Positions 8,419 through 18,079 are shown, counted from the stretch's first letter. The stretch is 35,246 nt of DNA from CAYJBH01 sp964371365 (GCA_964371365.1 CAYJMO010000006.1:1-35246); one strand, 5' to 3'. Numbers and translations are program-made. Notes: generated by a model not told the origin, from the letters alone.

Positions 8419-10656
8419 TTATAATGTCATCAGGCTTTCCTTGCTGTCATAGAACCGCTTTATCGCCTCCTGCGACATAGGCTTTGCATAGTAGTATCCT
8501 TGGATGATGTCACAGCCCATCTCTTTTAAGATAATTGTGTCCTCCAGCGTCTCCACACCCTCCGCTATGGTTTTAATCCCGAGATCTCGTGAGAGGGATA
8601 TGACACTGCGCACCACTGCCATACTCCTGTGTCGGTCGTCTGCTCCGACCAAAAAGCTCCTGTCCAACTTCAAGACGTCTACGGCGGCGTTTTTTAGCAA
8701 TCCGAGCGAGGAGTATCCCGACCCAAAATCGTCCATCAATACCAGATAACCGCTTTTATGGAGGCTGTCCATCACACTCAAAAATGCCTCCTCATTGTTA
8801 AGCATATTGGTCTCGGTAATCTCAATACCGAGATTTTTTGGCATGACGTCATATTTTTTTGTTATCCGGTTGAGATTGTCCACGAAGTGCTCGTTCAAAA
8901 GATGCAAACGTGAGAAGTTGATGGAAACGGTTATCGGCTCACGTCCGTCTTTTATCCAGTTGCTAAGATATTCACATGCCTGCTCGAACATGTACATGTC
9001 AAGCTTGGTTATGAAACCGTTTTGTTCAAAAACCGGTATGAATTCATCGGGGCGCAGGGGACCCTCCTCGGTCTGCCAACGCACCAGCGCTTCCGCGGCG
9101 ACCATAACGCCTCTGTCAAGCGACAACTCCGGCTGTAACACCATGGTAAACTCCTTGTTTTTAAGTGCTGTTTCCATGTTGTTTTCAATATTTTTGCGTT
9201 TTATCGCCAGCGAGATAATCTCCTCACTGTAATATCCTATCTCTTTATGGGTTGCTTTGGCGCGTCGGTGGGCAATGTTGGCACGTTCCATTGCGTCAAG
9301 GATAGATATTTTTTCACTTGACTCAAAATAATATAGCCCTGCCACTATCTTTAATTTATAGTTAAAATCATCACCGAGCAGTTTAAAGAGTCGCCGGCAG
9401 TAATTTTTGTATGCAGTATCACCATAGTCCGAGTCATTCTCGGTCAGCAATACTATAAATTCATCGTCGTGCAGGTGACAGCACACGCGGTGTGGGGTGT
9501 CTTTAACTATCGCCTTTGCCATACTTTTAAGTACCAAATCACCGCTTTGTAAACCCAACGACTCGTTTACAAGCTTAAAGTTATCGACATCCAATTTGAT
9601 GAGCAACATCTTCTGCCCGGCATTTTTTTTCAAAAAAGCCGCGGCGTCCATCTTGAATTTTTGCGCGGTGCTAAGCTGGGTAAGCTCCGAGACATAGGCT
9701 ATCTCACGCACAGCCTTTAAATTTTTGCGGTTATTAAGATATATTATAACCGACAGGAAGACAAGAATGGACAGTCCGATTAAGGACACCGTGCTGGTTA
9801 CACTTAAAATATCCTGGGCAGCTGCATTTACGGAGGATTGTAAGGTTAAGGACATTAAAATCCAATCCTCAATGTCGAGGGCTACATATGATACATAAAA
9901 TGTCTCGTCGAAAAATTTTTGTTCGACATATCCCTGCTCTTCCTCTAACATTTTTGTCTTGAGGGCGTCTATGTTATCAATAGCGGACTGATCACTTAAA
10001 ACATCGAAAACATTTTCTGATACTTGGGGGGTTGATACGCTCGACACTCCGTTGATTAAAATGTCGCCTTGGGCGTTTATTATGCTGCTGAAATCAACGT
10101 CCATGGTATCATCGCCGAATAGCCTGCTAAGGGTATCGGTGTTGTTTATTCCGAGCATGATACCGATAATTTCGCCATTGTCGATAATCGGGGTGGAGAT
10201 CACGATGGAATATTCGTTATTAAATTTCGACACAAGAAGATCGGATATTACCGTCTCACCCTGCATGGAGCGATGAAAATATTCCCGGTCATTAATATCA
10301 GTTACTATACCGTCAAGTCCAATAGAGTAACCCTCCGGTGTTGCTACGGCAATATAGTCAAAGCTCTCGTTTAAAAAGGCAAATTCGTCGGAGTAGTGCT
10401 CGAAATCTTCTAACGAATCGGCAAGAGTAAACATGGACGCCGCGACAAGCAGTATATTGCGGTCGGAATCAAACTTTAACCTAATTGTTTCCGCCTGTTT
10501 TTGCATGGTTACATTAAAGCTGTCTACTGCCATCTCGCCTGTTCGTGTCTCTATGTAAAAACTTGAATACATTGCCATGATAATCATTATCACAAGGCAA
10601 ACTATTAACACAAATCCGAACGACAGATATCTAATTAGCTGTTTATTAATCGACAT
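8419..10656 (-). CDS. Membrane dCache-GGDEF(degenerate)-EAL protein
   Basis: A 745-residue membrane-bound signalling protein. Order: transmembrane helix about 11-34; extracytoplasmic double-Cache sensor about 35-285, with the typical D-I-N-D-R-E-Y-F-H near 120-128; second helix about 286-307; GGDEF-type domain 325-470; EAL domain 490-735. The cyclase signature reads H-D-D-E-F (396-400) instead of G-G-D-E-F, so cyclase activity is probably lost. The EAL part keeps E522-A-L, N580, E613-I-T-E, D-D-F-G at 642-645, K663-L-D, E699/E702 and Q719, so it should hydrolyse c-di-GMP. The likely role is a ligand-regulated phosphodiesterase whose GGDEF domain may sense GTP (inference). It starts 27 bases after the upstream GGDEF gene and is probably cotranscribed with it. 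Ribosome-site spacing is loose, with GGAG 15 bases before the ATG. Confidence 0.9.
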   Translation of the reverse strand: MSINKQLIRYLSFGFVLIVCLVIMIIMAMYSSFYIETRTGEMAVDSFNVTMQKQAETIRLKFDSDRNILLVAASMFTLADSLEDFEHYSDEFAFLNESFDYIAVATPEGYSIGLDGIVTDINDREYFHRSMQGETVISDLLVSKFNNEYSIVISTPIIDNGEIIGIMLGINNTDTLSRLFGDDTMDVDFSSIINAQGDILINGVSSVSTPQVSENVFDVLSDQSAIDNIDALKTKMLEEEQGYVEQKFFDETFYVSYVALDIEDWILMSLTLQSSVNAAAQDILSVTSTVSLIGLSILVFLSVIIYLNNRKNLKAVREIAYVSELTQLSTAQKFKMDAAAFLKKNAGQKMLLIKLDVDNFKLVNESLGLQSGDLVLKSMAKAIVKDTPHRVCCHLHDDEFIVLLTENDSDYGDTAYKNYCRRLFKLLGDDFNYKLKIVAGLYYFESSEKISILDAMERANIAHRRAKATHKEIGYYSEEIISLAIKRKNIENNMETALKNKEFTMVLQPELSLDRGVMVAAEALVRWQTEEGPLRPDEFIPVFEQNGFITKLDMYMFEQACEYLSNWIKDGREPITVSINFSRLHLLNEHFVDNLNRITKKYDVMPKNLGIEITETNMLNNEEAFLSVMDSLHKSGYLVLMDDFGSGYSSLGLLKNAAVDVLKLDRSFLVGADDRHRSMAVVRSVISLSRDLGIKTIAEGVETLEDTIILKEMGCDIIQGYYYAKPMSQEAIKRFYDSKESLMTL

Positions 10657-10683
10657 TTAGCACAAGACTCTCCATTTCTAAAG

Positions 10684-12570
10684 TTATTTTGTATCGAGCT
10701 TTTGCTCCAATCTGTATTTGAGCAGGAAGGTGGTAATTATGTTTAATATAGTCTTTATTTCCTCTATTTCCGATATTTCCATATTTCGAGGTTTGCCTGT
10801 CTGCTCAAAGCCGAATATGCCGACAAATTCATCCTGCTCAATGATAGGCACGGCATAAAACATGCGAATATCCGCCGCCAATAATGCCTCTCGTTCCTGC
10901 ACCACCGGATAAACTGCTGTGTCGGGTATGAAGATAACCCCCCTCTCAATCATCTTTTTTATTGATTTTTCGAAGTCAATATATCGGAATTCGTTGAGCA
11001 CAAAGCTCTCGCCCAGCACCTGAATGTTGTCATAGCTGTAGGTTTTTTTATAGAGTTCATGCTCGGGGGAAAATTCAAAGATATACCCTTTAGAAAAGTT
11101 ATACTGCTCGGTCAAGAGCTTAATGACGGATGGGAGGATAATCGGCAGATTGTTGCTGCTGTGAAGCATGTTAAAATAAAACTCACTTCGGTTGCCGCTA
11201 TAGGTTTTTCTGCCCTGTAGGTCACTGTCCAGTTCGGTACGTCGTGAGGTATAGCTTGGTTTACCCATGCTTTTGTTATAAAACTCAAACCCATTTTTGC
11301 CCTTTGCCTTGACGTTGTAAAGTGCTATGTCAGCATAGTTGTAGAGCTGTTCAAAATTTGTACCGTATTCCGGTGATTTAACTATCCCGATGCTTGCCGA
11401 GATGGTAACCGCAAAACCGGTTTCATCAAAGGTTTTTGTGAATTCGTTGCATATTTCTTTCGCCTTAGTGGCTATAATATCATCATTGTTGCACTTTTTA
11501 AGAAATACAAAGAACTCATCGCCACCTATCCTACCGATAAGGTCATCGGAGCGAAAGATTTTTTTTAACTTATCTGCAAGCTGTGCAAGCAATGCATCTC
11601 CGAAAAGATGACCGAGATTATCGTTGACCAATTTAAAGTTATCTATATCGATAATCATTAAGGCGTGATATTCCTCGTTGTTACGGCGGTCCTCCTTGAG
11701 CGACTTCTTGATAAAATGCTCGATAGAGGATTTGTTGAAAAGCCCGGTGAGAGAATCGGTGACCGATAACTTTGTCAGTTTATCAATCTCACCCTGCTCA
11801 GCAGTGATGTCGTTCATCTTGCCGACCACCTTGTCCGGAACATTGTTCATGTCGCCAAAGACGCGATAGTAGACCATATACCAGTACTCTTTACCGTTCT
11901 GTGCACGCATGTGTAGCTTTGCGGATACGGTCCTCTCCGACACGGTTACAAGTTGTTTTGAGCTGACGTCCCCACGCGAATCGGGGCAGATAAGTCCGGA
12001 GTTTCGCACTATATTGGAAAAGTTCTTTATTGTTTCCGGTATGTTAAAGCGTTTGCTGAACTTGTGAGAACATACCATGATGTCCTCTTTTATATCATAT
12101 TCAAAAAATGAATCTTCTGTTAAATTTGTGACCTTGTAGATAAAGTCCTGCATGTTGTTAAGTTCGGTAGCACTGTAAAGTTGTCTTGCGTTGCCCGAGG
12201 CAGAGAATGCGGCGTGCTCAATCCCATCCTTTTCAAAAAACATTCCGCCAAAGTGAATGATGTTATAGTTATCGGTGCCGTTTCGATCCTTCATTCTCAG
12301 CGACACATTGAAATCGGGCGCGCCTGTCGCAAGTTTTTTTTTGGCAAAACCTAATATATTTGCCCTATCCTCCGGATGAACAAAGTAGGAACAACCACCA
12401 TACCCGAGTGTTGCAAACTCCTCTCGGGTATAGCCGAGCACCGTGAGCGCCATATCGTTCAATGCAACAATACTGAGCTCGGCATCACAACGAACAATAA
12501 ACATAGCAACCGAATTGATGAAATAATGAAAATCATTGTTGTTAATATCGTTTATTATGGTCGGTGTCAT
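10684..12570 (-). CDS. PAS-PAS-GGDEF-GAF diguanylate cyclase
   Basis: A 628-residue soluble protein expected to make cyclic di-GMP. Order: PAS domain about 14-125, with G-Y-T-R-E-E-F and H-P-E-D-R; second PAS-like region about 150-255; GGDEF domain about 265-435, with T-D-S-L-T-G-L-F-N, an R-S-D-D product-inhibition I-site (R340-D343) five residues before an intact G-G-D-E-F (349-353); and a C-terminal GAF-like domain about 465-615. A GAF domain after GGDEF is a less common order. No membrane segment is seen. The ATG at 12570 is preceded by AAAGGAAAG. A good sigma-A-type promoter lies about 190 bases upstream. It is the first gene of a two-gene unit with the phosphodiesterase at 8419-10656, so synthesis and breakdown are encoded together. 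Confidence 0.9.
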   Translation of the reverse strand: MTPTIINDINNNDFHYFINSVAMFIVRCDAELSIVALNDMALTVLGYTREEFATLGYGGCSYFVHPEDRANILGFAKKKLATGAPDFNVSLRMKDRNGTDNYNIIHFGGMFFEKDGIEHAAFSASGNARQLYSATELNNMQDFIYKVTNLTEDSFFEYDIKEDIMVCSHKFSKRFNIPETIKNFSNIVRNSGLICPDSRGDVSSKQLVTVSERTVSAKLHMRAQNGKEYWYMVYYRVFGDMNNVPDKVVGKMNDITAEQGEIDKLTKLSVTDSLTGLFNKSSIEHFIKKSLKEDRRNNEEYHALMIIDIDNFKLVNDNLGHLFGDALLAQLADKLKKIFRSDDLIGRIGGDEFFVFLKKCNNDDIIATKAKEICNEFTKTFDETGFAVTISASIGIVKSPEYGTNFEQLYNYADIALYNVKAKGKNGFEFYNKSMGKPSYTSRRTELDSDLQGRKTYSGNRSEFYFNMLHSSNNLPIILPSVIKLLTEQYNFSKGYIFEFSPEHELYKKTYSYDNIQVLGESFVLNEFRYIDFEKSIKKMIERGVIFIPDTAVYPVVQEREALLAADIRMFYAVPIIEQDEFVGIFGFEQTGKPRNMEISEIEEIKTILNIITTFLLKYRLEQKLDTK

Positions 12571-12758
12571 GAACTTTCCTTTCTATATGTGTGATGAAAA
12601 TCACTTCATGAATATACAGTTCGCACATTTTAGATTATCGGAATGCGTATATCATCGATTCAAGATCGCATGATTCGCCGGGAAGACGTGATGTTTTTAA
12701 GAAGTTAAATGACTTATAAAATGGTTGTAATAAATAACATGCTATTAGTTAGACTTTA

Positions 12759-12787
12759 ATTATATCATGATAACAAAGTTAAATCAA
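12759..12787 (-). promoter_or_regulatory. Sigma-A-type promoter of the GGDEF/EAL pair, with long leader
   Basis: On the minus strand TTGATT (12787-12782) is followed by a 17-base spacer and a perfect TATAAT (12764-12759). It implies an untranslated leader of about 180 bases before the ATG at 12570. Near its 3' end the leader has a small perfect inverted repeat, GTGAT-GAAA-ATCAC (12591-12604, plus-strand reading). I see no known c-di-GMP riboswitch in the leader. The rest of the 12571-12884 gap shows nothing else I can support. Confidence 0.7.
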
Positions 12788-12884
12788 CCTAAATGCACTA
12801 ATTGTTTCGTTTCATTATCGAGAAAATTCATCGCCGGTGTACTGCTGTATGATGTTGATATTCTTTCGACCTGCTTAAATCAAC

Positions 12885-14618
12885 CTACCTTGTCTCGATC
12901 CGATTTGAAGAAAACAGGGTAAGCAGAATATACAAAATAATCAAAGGATGTACACTGCCCAGATACATTACGTACGTCCCGATGGTAAAGCTCGCCACCG
13001 TGACAAATGCGACGATAAAAAGTCGAAAGATGATCATAAACATTATTCCGAGACAGATATACCATAGCAAAGCATCGCCGTTGATCGAGAAAAATCGGCG
13101 CGCCTTTATCAGCCGCACGGCGCGAATTGCCTGAAATGCAAACGCTAAGAGTAGCGCAAAGGGAACAAGATAGACATAGAGAAGTCTTATGCTATCCATC
13201 AGGTTATAGGCGTGTAGCCAGAGAGGATGATAGTAGGGTGTAGAGGTGCCCTCGGATGCGGCGATACTGCTCTTGGTGTATAAGAATTCCTCCATCGGCT
13301 CTATCGCCTTGGGCTCGCCGACACTCAGGCGATCGTCGACGTAGCAGGAGGTATCCTCAAAGGTGATGACAAACCAAAAACTCGACAGCGCCTCCTCTAT
13401 GACCGGCAGAATATACTCTGTGCGTATCGGTGGCATGGTGGAGGTTCGCTCGCCGGTTTTTGAGGGCAGAACACCCTCGTCGCAAAGACGATTTATCTCG
13501 TTTTCTAAGCCCTGCCAGTATTCCTTGGCAATATTTGCATCGTCATAAATTCCCGCTATGTCCGCTGCCCTACGAAGTGCCCAATAAAACCCTCCCGAGC
13601 TATAATCAACATACCGCTCGCCGGTTTCTTTGTCGGTCTGAACATATCCATAGGCGTTAAAGAATGCATCGCTCTCCAACGTCTCTTCTAATCGTGCAAA
13701 CTCCGGCACATTTTCATAAATCATCTCTCGAGCGGAACCGGTAACACTTATCTTTTCATCGCTCCAAAAAACATCTCCCTCGTCGGCGTCGACTCGCGCC
13801 AACGCACCGACGGCGGCGGCAAACTCGCTCGAGGTGAAATCACTGACGATAAACCGACCGTAACTAAGATAATTCATCGCGCTATAGGCGATTATGCAGA
13901 GCGTCATGACGGCATATGGTATTATCAGCCTTGCTATCGAGAGCACTCGCTCTCTACCGACATGCTCAAAATAGATAAAGACGGCGGTTATAACGCTCGC
14001 CGTAACGGTGAACGGCAGTATCCAGTAGCCATCCTCACGAAAAAGATAGGCCGCACCGAGCGAAAGACCGCCGATTATAAGATAAAAAAGACTGTGCTTA
14101 TGCCCTTTTTTTACTCTAAGTGCCACCGCGATAAAACATGCGAATACACACAGGCACACCCAGGGGAAAATGCTGTCACGATAGGGTCGCAGGGTGAACG
14201 CCGCCGTCGCAGTTGGATTGAAAAAAGTTACGCCGAAAAATATAAGCCGTTGCCATCTCTTGGTGATGAGCGGTGAGACCGCCGCGGTGCACAGCATACA
14301 GGCAAGGGCAATAAAAGCCTGATTGCCGACCAAAATAGGGACACCGAGCGTATGCAACAGCGCCTCCCAAAGAGCAAAGGCCATGTGTTTGCTGATGGTG
14401 AGGTAGCCGTACTCCCCAAACCATTCCCCCTCACTCAGCGAAAGGGCGGCACTGTACATAAGCCCGTCGTCGATAGGTGCCGGGAGGTTTAAATCCAACA
14501 GTTGAAAGGATACGAGTATAAGCTTTCCGACAATCGCTATTAACCCAAGCGGATAATATACCCAAAACGGTATATCCCTGTCGAGCAGTCCCTTTAACCT
14601 ATTGTCGGTTTTGAGCAT
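12885..14618 (-). CDS. Polytopic membrane protein, GT-C glycosyltransferase-like
   Basis: About 577 residues with roughly ten hydrophobic segments. The first extracytoplasmic loop holds A-P-I-D-D-G-L-M-Y, followed by G-E-W-F-G-E-Y-G-Y-L-T-I-S-K. An acidic pair in the first loop followed by an aromatic-rich region is the layout of GT-C glycosyltransferases, which move sugars from lipid carriers. There is a large hydrophilic loop in the middle (about 255-445) and a final cluster of helices. I infer a possible surface-polymer or protein glycosyltransferase; exact family unknown. The start is the ATG at 14618 because AGGAAA precedes it by six bases. A longer form from 14669 would overlap the upstream gene and lacks such a site. 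It is the last gene of a four-gene membrane operon. Confidence 0.6.
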   Translation of the reverse strand: MLKTDNRLKGLLDRDIPFWVYYPLGLIAIVGKLILVSFQLLDLNLPAPIDDGLMYSAALSLSEGEWFGEYGYLTISKHMAFALWEALLHTLGVPILVGNQAFIALACMLCTAAVSPLITKRWQRLIFFGVTFFNPTATAAFTLRPYRDSIFPWVCLCVFACFIAVALRVKKGHKHSLFYLIIGGLSLGAAYLFREDGYWILPFTVTASVITAVFIYFEHVGRERVLSIARLIIPYAVMTLCIIAYSAMNYLSYGRFIVSDFTSSEFAAAVGALARVDADEGDVFWSDEKISVTGSAREMIYENVPEFARLEETLESDAFFNAYGYVQTDKETGERYVDYSSGGFYWALRRAADIAGIYDDANIAKEYWQGLENEINRLCDEGVLPSKTGERTSTMPPIRTEYILPVIEEALSSFWFVITFEDTSCYVDDRLSVGEPKAIEPMEEFLYTKSSIAASEGTSTPYYHPLWLHAYNLMDSIRLLYVYLVPFALLLAFAFQAIRAVRLIKARRFFSINGDALLWYICLGIMFMIIFRLFIVAFVTVASFTIGTYVMYLGSVHPLIILYILLTLFSSNRIETR

Positions 14619-14637
14619 GTTTGTTTCCTGTATACTG

Positions 14638-16296
14638 TTATTCCTCTTGTTCAAATTCAAGGTTGTCAAACTCGGTGACGTTTTGCACCGCCGCCTCTAC
14701 CTCGTTATATGCGATTTTCACTCGATCACCCGGTAGGGTTATTGCGAGCTCGGGGCTAATCGTAGAGGTTATGTCAAACAGCAGTTCCGGTTGCTCCTCT
14801 ATGATTATGCGGTAGATTAGCAACTGTTCATTTTCCGAGGCTATGCGCAGTACCGTGCCGGTGAGCTCGCTCGCCTCCGATGCGGTGACATCGAGGCTTG
14901 CGCTCGGGTTTTGCAGTAATGCCTTTTCATAATTCTGCTGCGCCTCGACAATGCTCTCGCCCACGCCGACAATCAGAAAGTCCTTGACCGAGACACAGGC
15001 GTACTGTTTAATAAGCCCGTCATTGTCTTTAAGCGTCATAAAGTAGGTCGGCACACCGTTCATGTTGACGATGACAGGGAAGGAGGCATAGTAGCCGAAC
15101 TGTTGCACCTTGCCCTCGGCACTGCCCTGCGCCGCATACTCGGTAGCACCTGCCATCTGGTACATGACCGGCTCTTTTGTGACCATGTCCACCATCACAA
15201 AGCCTATTGCGCTCTCGTCCGCGCCGACCGAGGTAATGCCGGTGAAGAGATAGCAACGCCCCTCATTATAGACGATGATATGACCGTCCGAGGTTTGATA
15301 TTTATCACGGTCGGAGAAGTTGAACACACCGTGTACATACTGCCCCTTGTTGTTTATCTGGTTTAGTATAAAATGCTCCGGTTGGACTCGATCGACCCAG
15401 TCCGGTATGTTTTCAAGACTATATCGCTCGCTCGCCCCTGTGGCAGCATCCATCACTATGACACCGGTGGCCTCCGGCAGAGCAAATCCACGGGTAGTTT
15501 TGTAGGTAGTTATGACCCAGTGGGGAACACCCTCGTCGTTCAGCTCGAAGCTGTAGTCGGTCACGCCGGTAAATAGGGCGGCGGTATAGCGTGTGTGAAA
15601 GGAGAGGTTGTGAAAGAAAAAGGCATTATCCTGATACTTGACCGGATAATTCTCGATATATTCGACATCCTGTGTATTGGTGGCAGAGACGGTGATATAG
15701 CCGGGCGTACCCTCCATGTTGGTCAACCACTGGAAAAAGCCGGAGTGTTCCAGCGGCACCACCCAGAGCAGTTTTGAGTCCACCGTCTGTATCGTCGGTG
15801 TGCCGAGCACCACCTGTGAGCCGAGTGAGGGACGTTCTCCCAATTTCTTTTCGGCGAGAACCATGGCAAGATGTTCGTCTACGATGGGAATTTGTGTCGT
15901 GTCTATCGCCTGAATGTTCTCACTAAAATCGCCGGTTTCATAGTCCGGCATCTGGTCACGATATGCCGGCACATTAAATAGCACCGACGAGAGGATATTG
16001 ACTACCGCATACGCCGCCCAGACAAAAACGATGATTATTATCAACACCTTGCCGCCGCGTTTTTTCGGTTCATAGTCCACCTGTGCGCCTACTATGGGCT
16101 GAAGGAGTACAAGTAAACCCTTTTTATAGATCACTGCAATACCGAGGTAAGCTGTAATCATTACGCAATAAAAAAACGCACTCTCGGGGTAGAGTGGGCT
16201 AAGGTTGACCGACGACATAAGCGCATTAAAAACGAAAAAGATCGTCACAACAATATAGGCAAGTGCCAAGAGTTTTTTAAGTCGCAGGTTCATCAT
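14638..16296 (-). CDS. Membrane protein with large extracytoplasmic domain, unknown function
   Basis: A 552-residue protein not tied by me to a named family. Three transmembrane segments (about 8-30, 38-60 and 84-106) are followed by about 440 soluble residues, probably outside the membrane. Recognisable stretches include V-P-L-E-H-S-G-F-F-Q-W-L-T-N near 181-194, G-T-P-G-Y-I-T-V-S-A-T-N near 198-209 and W-V-I-T-T-Y-K-T-T-R-G. I recall similar sequences in uncharacterised Firmicute proteins, but I cannot name a family. The tail is acidic and ends in E-Q-E-E. It is the third gene of the operon, 31 bases after the upstream gene and 19 bases before the GT-C-like gene. Confidence 0.6.
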   Translation of the reverse strand: MMNLRLKKLLALAYIVVTIFFVFNALMSSVNLSPLYPESAFFYCVMITAYLGIAVIYKKGLLVLLQPIVGAQVDYEPKKRGGKVLIIIIVFVWAAYAVVNILSSVLFNVPAYRDQMPDYETGDFSENIQAIDTTQIPIVDEHLAMVLAEKKLGERPSLGSQVVLGTPTIQTVDSKLLWVVPLEHSGFFQWLTNMEGTPGYITVSATNTQDVEYIENYPVKYQDNAFFFHNLSFHTRYTAALFTGVTDYSFELNDEGVPHWVITTYKTTRGFALPEATGVIVMDAATGASERYSLENIPDWVDRVQPEHFILNQINNKGQYVHGVFNFSDRDKYQTSDGHIIVYNEGRCYLFTGITSVGADESAIGFVMVDMVTKEPVMYQMAGATEYAAQGSAEGKVQQFGYYASFPVIVNMNGVPTYFMTLKDNDGLIKQYACVSVKDFLIVGVGESIVEAQQNYEKALLQNPSASLDVTASEASELTGTVLRIASENEQLLIYRIIIEEQPELLFDITSTISPELAITLPGDRVKIAYNEVEAAVQNVTEFDNLEFEQEE

Positions 16297-16327
16297 GATA
16301 GTTTAACTCCTTGTTCGAGGTTAACAT

Positions 16328-16984
16328 TTAGTAGCTATCGTGCAGTCTTACCTTGTCACGATAGAGCTGTTTTATACCGTGCTGATACTCCTGGGTAGAG
16401 AGTTTTCCACCCTCCAGCGCGTGGGCATCCTGTTGAAGTTCGGTGAGTTTTTGCAGTTTGTGGTCCTCCATCTGCTTTAAAAATGCCATCTTAGAACTCT
16501 CGGATACATCCTCCACACCGAAGAAGAATACATACAAAGCCTTGAGCGACACTACCGAGATATAGACTACAGCCATAGAAGCCCATGCCGCATAGAACAC
16601 AAACCTGATGTTGGATAATAAGAATTGGTATCCCTCGACGTCGGAGGGGATAGTCTCTACCCATGGGGTGTAGTTGAGCAGCACATAGAATAGGATAAGC
16701 AGGCTAAGCAGGAGGTCGATGCTGATCAAAATAGGTTTGTTTTGCGCAAGCCCGAACGCAAAAAACGCAAAGCTCGCCGCCAGTGCAAATCCGATGGCGA
16801 TAAGATAGTCGTTAAGGTCGCTAAGTCTTGTGTAGACGGCGACACCCTCCTCGATGAAATCATTATAGATAAGATACTCGTTTATTACGGTAAACACAAC
16901 TATAAAAAACATCATCGTCTTGAGAGAGAATTTTGCTATGTTTATCACGATAACAAATAATTTTTTCAGCTTAGATTTTGTCAT
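16328..16984 (-). CDS. Four-helix membrane protein with SHOCT-like tail
   Basis: A 218-residue protein with about four hydrophobic segments (near 8-35, 50-75, 80-105 and 123-152) and a charged cytoplasmic tail. The tail, about 165-215, has alternating K/E/L and ends in an L-S-T-Q-E-Y-x-x-x-I-K-Q-L-Y pattern. This resembles the short C-terminal oligomerisation (SHOCT) motif, in which a leucine-rich stretch is followed by a G-x-L-S/T-x-E-E/Y step. Function unknown. The ATG has GAGGAG ten bases upstream and lies inside the end of the preceding gene (14-base overlap), so the two are probably translationally coupled. Confidence 0.6.
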   Translation of the reverse strand: MTKSKLKKLFVIVINIAKFSLKTMMFFIVVFTVINEYLIYNDFIEEGVAVYTRLSDLNDYLIAIGFALAASFAFFAFGLAQNKPILISIDLLLSLLILFYVLLNYTPWVETIPSDVEGYQFLLSNIRFVFYAAWASMAVVYISVVSLKALYVFFFGVEDVSESSKMAFLKQMEDHKLQKLTELQQDAHALEGGKLSTQEYQHGIKQLYRDKVRLHDSY

Positions 16985-17555
16985 TAATTATAAACTCCTC
17001 TACGGCAAGCATAAACATATCACTGAGCTCATAAAACAGTGTTTCAATCTCTTCCGGCGAGATGAATCGCTCATAATCAAAGCTGTATACTATCATATAC
17101 ATGCCGCTTGAGAGCTTAGTCACGACCTCGTTGTCACTGCGTTTGTTCTTAATATCTTCAATGCTTTGTTGGGAAAAAACGATGCGCGATATGCTGGAAA
17201 AATAGTTGTTGCCGTACAAAAAATTCACACCGTAATCATCCCGGTATATCCTCTTTACATTTTCAAAGACATCGACCTGTGCCTCGTTGGTTATCTTCAT
17301 GGTGCCGATAGGTTCAAGTTCGTTGTCAAGGAGTGTGACTTCTCCGTCCTGTGTGAACTCCACCGATGCAAAACTCGGATAGTTGATAAACGAGTTATAC
17401 AGTTCTACTATCGCCGGCACATCCTCCTGCATTTTTTCGGTTTGTTGGCGATCACGCTCGATGCTTGTATATGCAAAAAGGAATAAGGAAAGACAAAAAA
17501 ATACAACAAAGATAATAAATCCCATCGTAACTCGTCCGAGTGGCCCTCTTGTCAT
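16971..17555 (-). CDS. Single-pass membrane protein, unknown function
   Basis: A 194-residue protein with one N-terminal hydrophobic helix (about 10-30) after a short basic start, then about 160 residues that are probably extracytoplasmic. No motif I recognise. The soluble part contains a short beta-rich section (V-E-F-T-Q-D-G-E-V-T-L-L) and ends in an acidic amphipathic helix. GGGAAG precedes the ATG at a usable distance. It is the first gene of the four-gene membrane operon. Its 3' end overlaps the next gene by 14 bases. The 110-base gap upstream to ruvX should hold the promoter, but I see only weak -35/-10 candidates. Confidence 0.55.
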   Translation of the reverse strand: MTRGPLGRVTMGFIIFVVFFCLSLFLFAYTSIERDRQQTEKMQEDVPAIVELYNSFINYPSFASVEFTQDGEVTLLDNELEPIGTMKITNEAQVDVFENVKRIYRDDYGVNFLYGNNYFSSISRIVFSQQSIEDIKNKRSDNEVVTKLSSGMYMIVYSFDYERFISPEEIETLFYELSDMFMLAVEEFIINDKI

Positions 17556-17665
17556 ACCGTGTTCTTCCCTTTCTTACCAACAAAAATATTATCCCCTAAA
17601 ATATCGCCAACATTCCAAAAAATAAGTTGACATAAAAGTATATGCAAAAATCCGAAAGTATACTA

Positions 17666-18079
17666 TTAGCCGTTCCTTTTTTGCAAAAATCTTTCCAGGA
17701 TGAGCGCCGCCGCAACCGCGTCCTCCTCGTCGGAGCGTTTTTTTCTTTTTTTACCGTTAGACTTCATGATGTCCTGCGCCTCGAGCGAAGAGGAATCCTC
17801 CTCCATATATTCCACCGGAATTTTAGCAACGTTTTCAAGAATACCGCCAAGACGTTTACACTGCTCTGCGTGGGGGTGCTCGTTGCCGTCGTCATACACC
17901 GGCAGACCGATAACAATCATGCCTATCTCATATTCTCGAACGGTATAGACTATCTTCTCCGCCGTTTTTGCCATGCTTTTTTCTCGCAAAACTCCGAGAG
18001 GAGAGCACAGAAATTCCGTTCTGTCACAGGCGGCAAGCCCGGTTTTAGTCTCGCCGTAGTCAACCGAAAGTATCTTCAT
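17666..18079 (-). CDS. ruvX: Putative pre-16S rRNA nuclease / Holliday junction resolvase RuvX (YqgF)
   Basis: A 137-residue protein of the YqgF/RuvX RNase H-fold family, linked to 16S rRNA 5'-end processing and perhaps Holliday junction resolution. The N-terminal S-V-D-Y-G-E-T-K-T-G-L-A carries the first catalytic aspartate (D7). G-L-P-V-Y-D-D-G is the conserved central loop. Y-M-E-E-D-S-S-S-L-E-A stands where most members have W-D-E-R-L-T-T-x-E-A, so the E-R pair is altered. D-E-E-D-A-V-A-A-A-L-I-L carries the C-terminal acidic residue. The basic run before it (K-K-R-K-K-R) is unusual. It begins six bases after the lysS stop and is almost certainly cotranscribed with it. Confidence 0.85.
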   Translation of the reverse strand: MKILSVDYGETKTGLAACDRTEFLCSPLGVLREKSMAKTAEKIVYTVREYEIGMIVIGLPVYDDGNEHPHAEQCKRLGGILENVAKIPVEYMEEDSSSLEAQDIMKSNGKKRKKRSDEEDAVAAALILERFLQKRNG

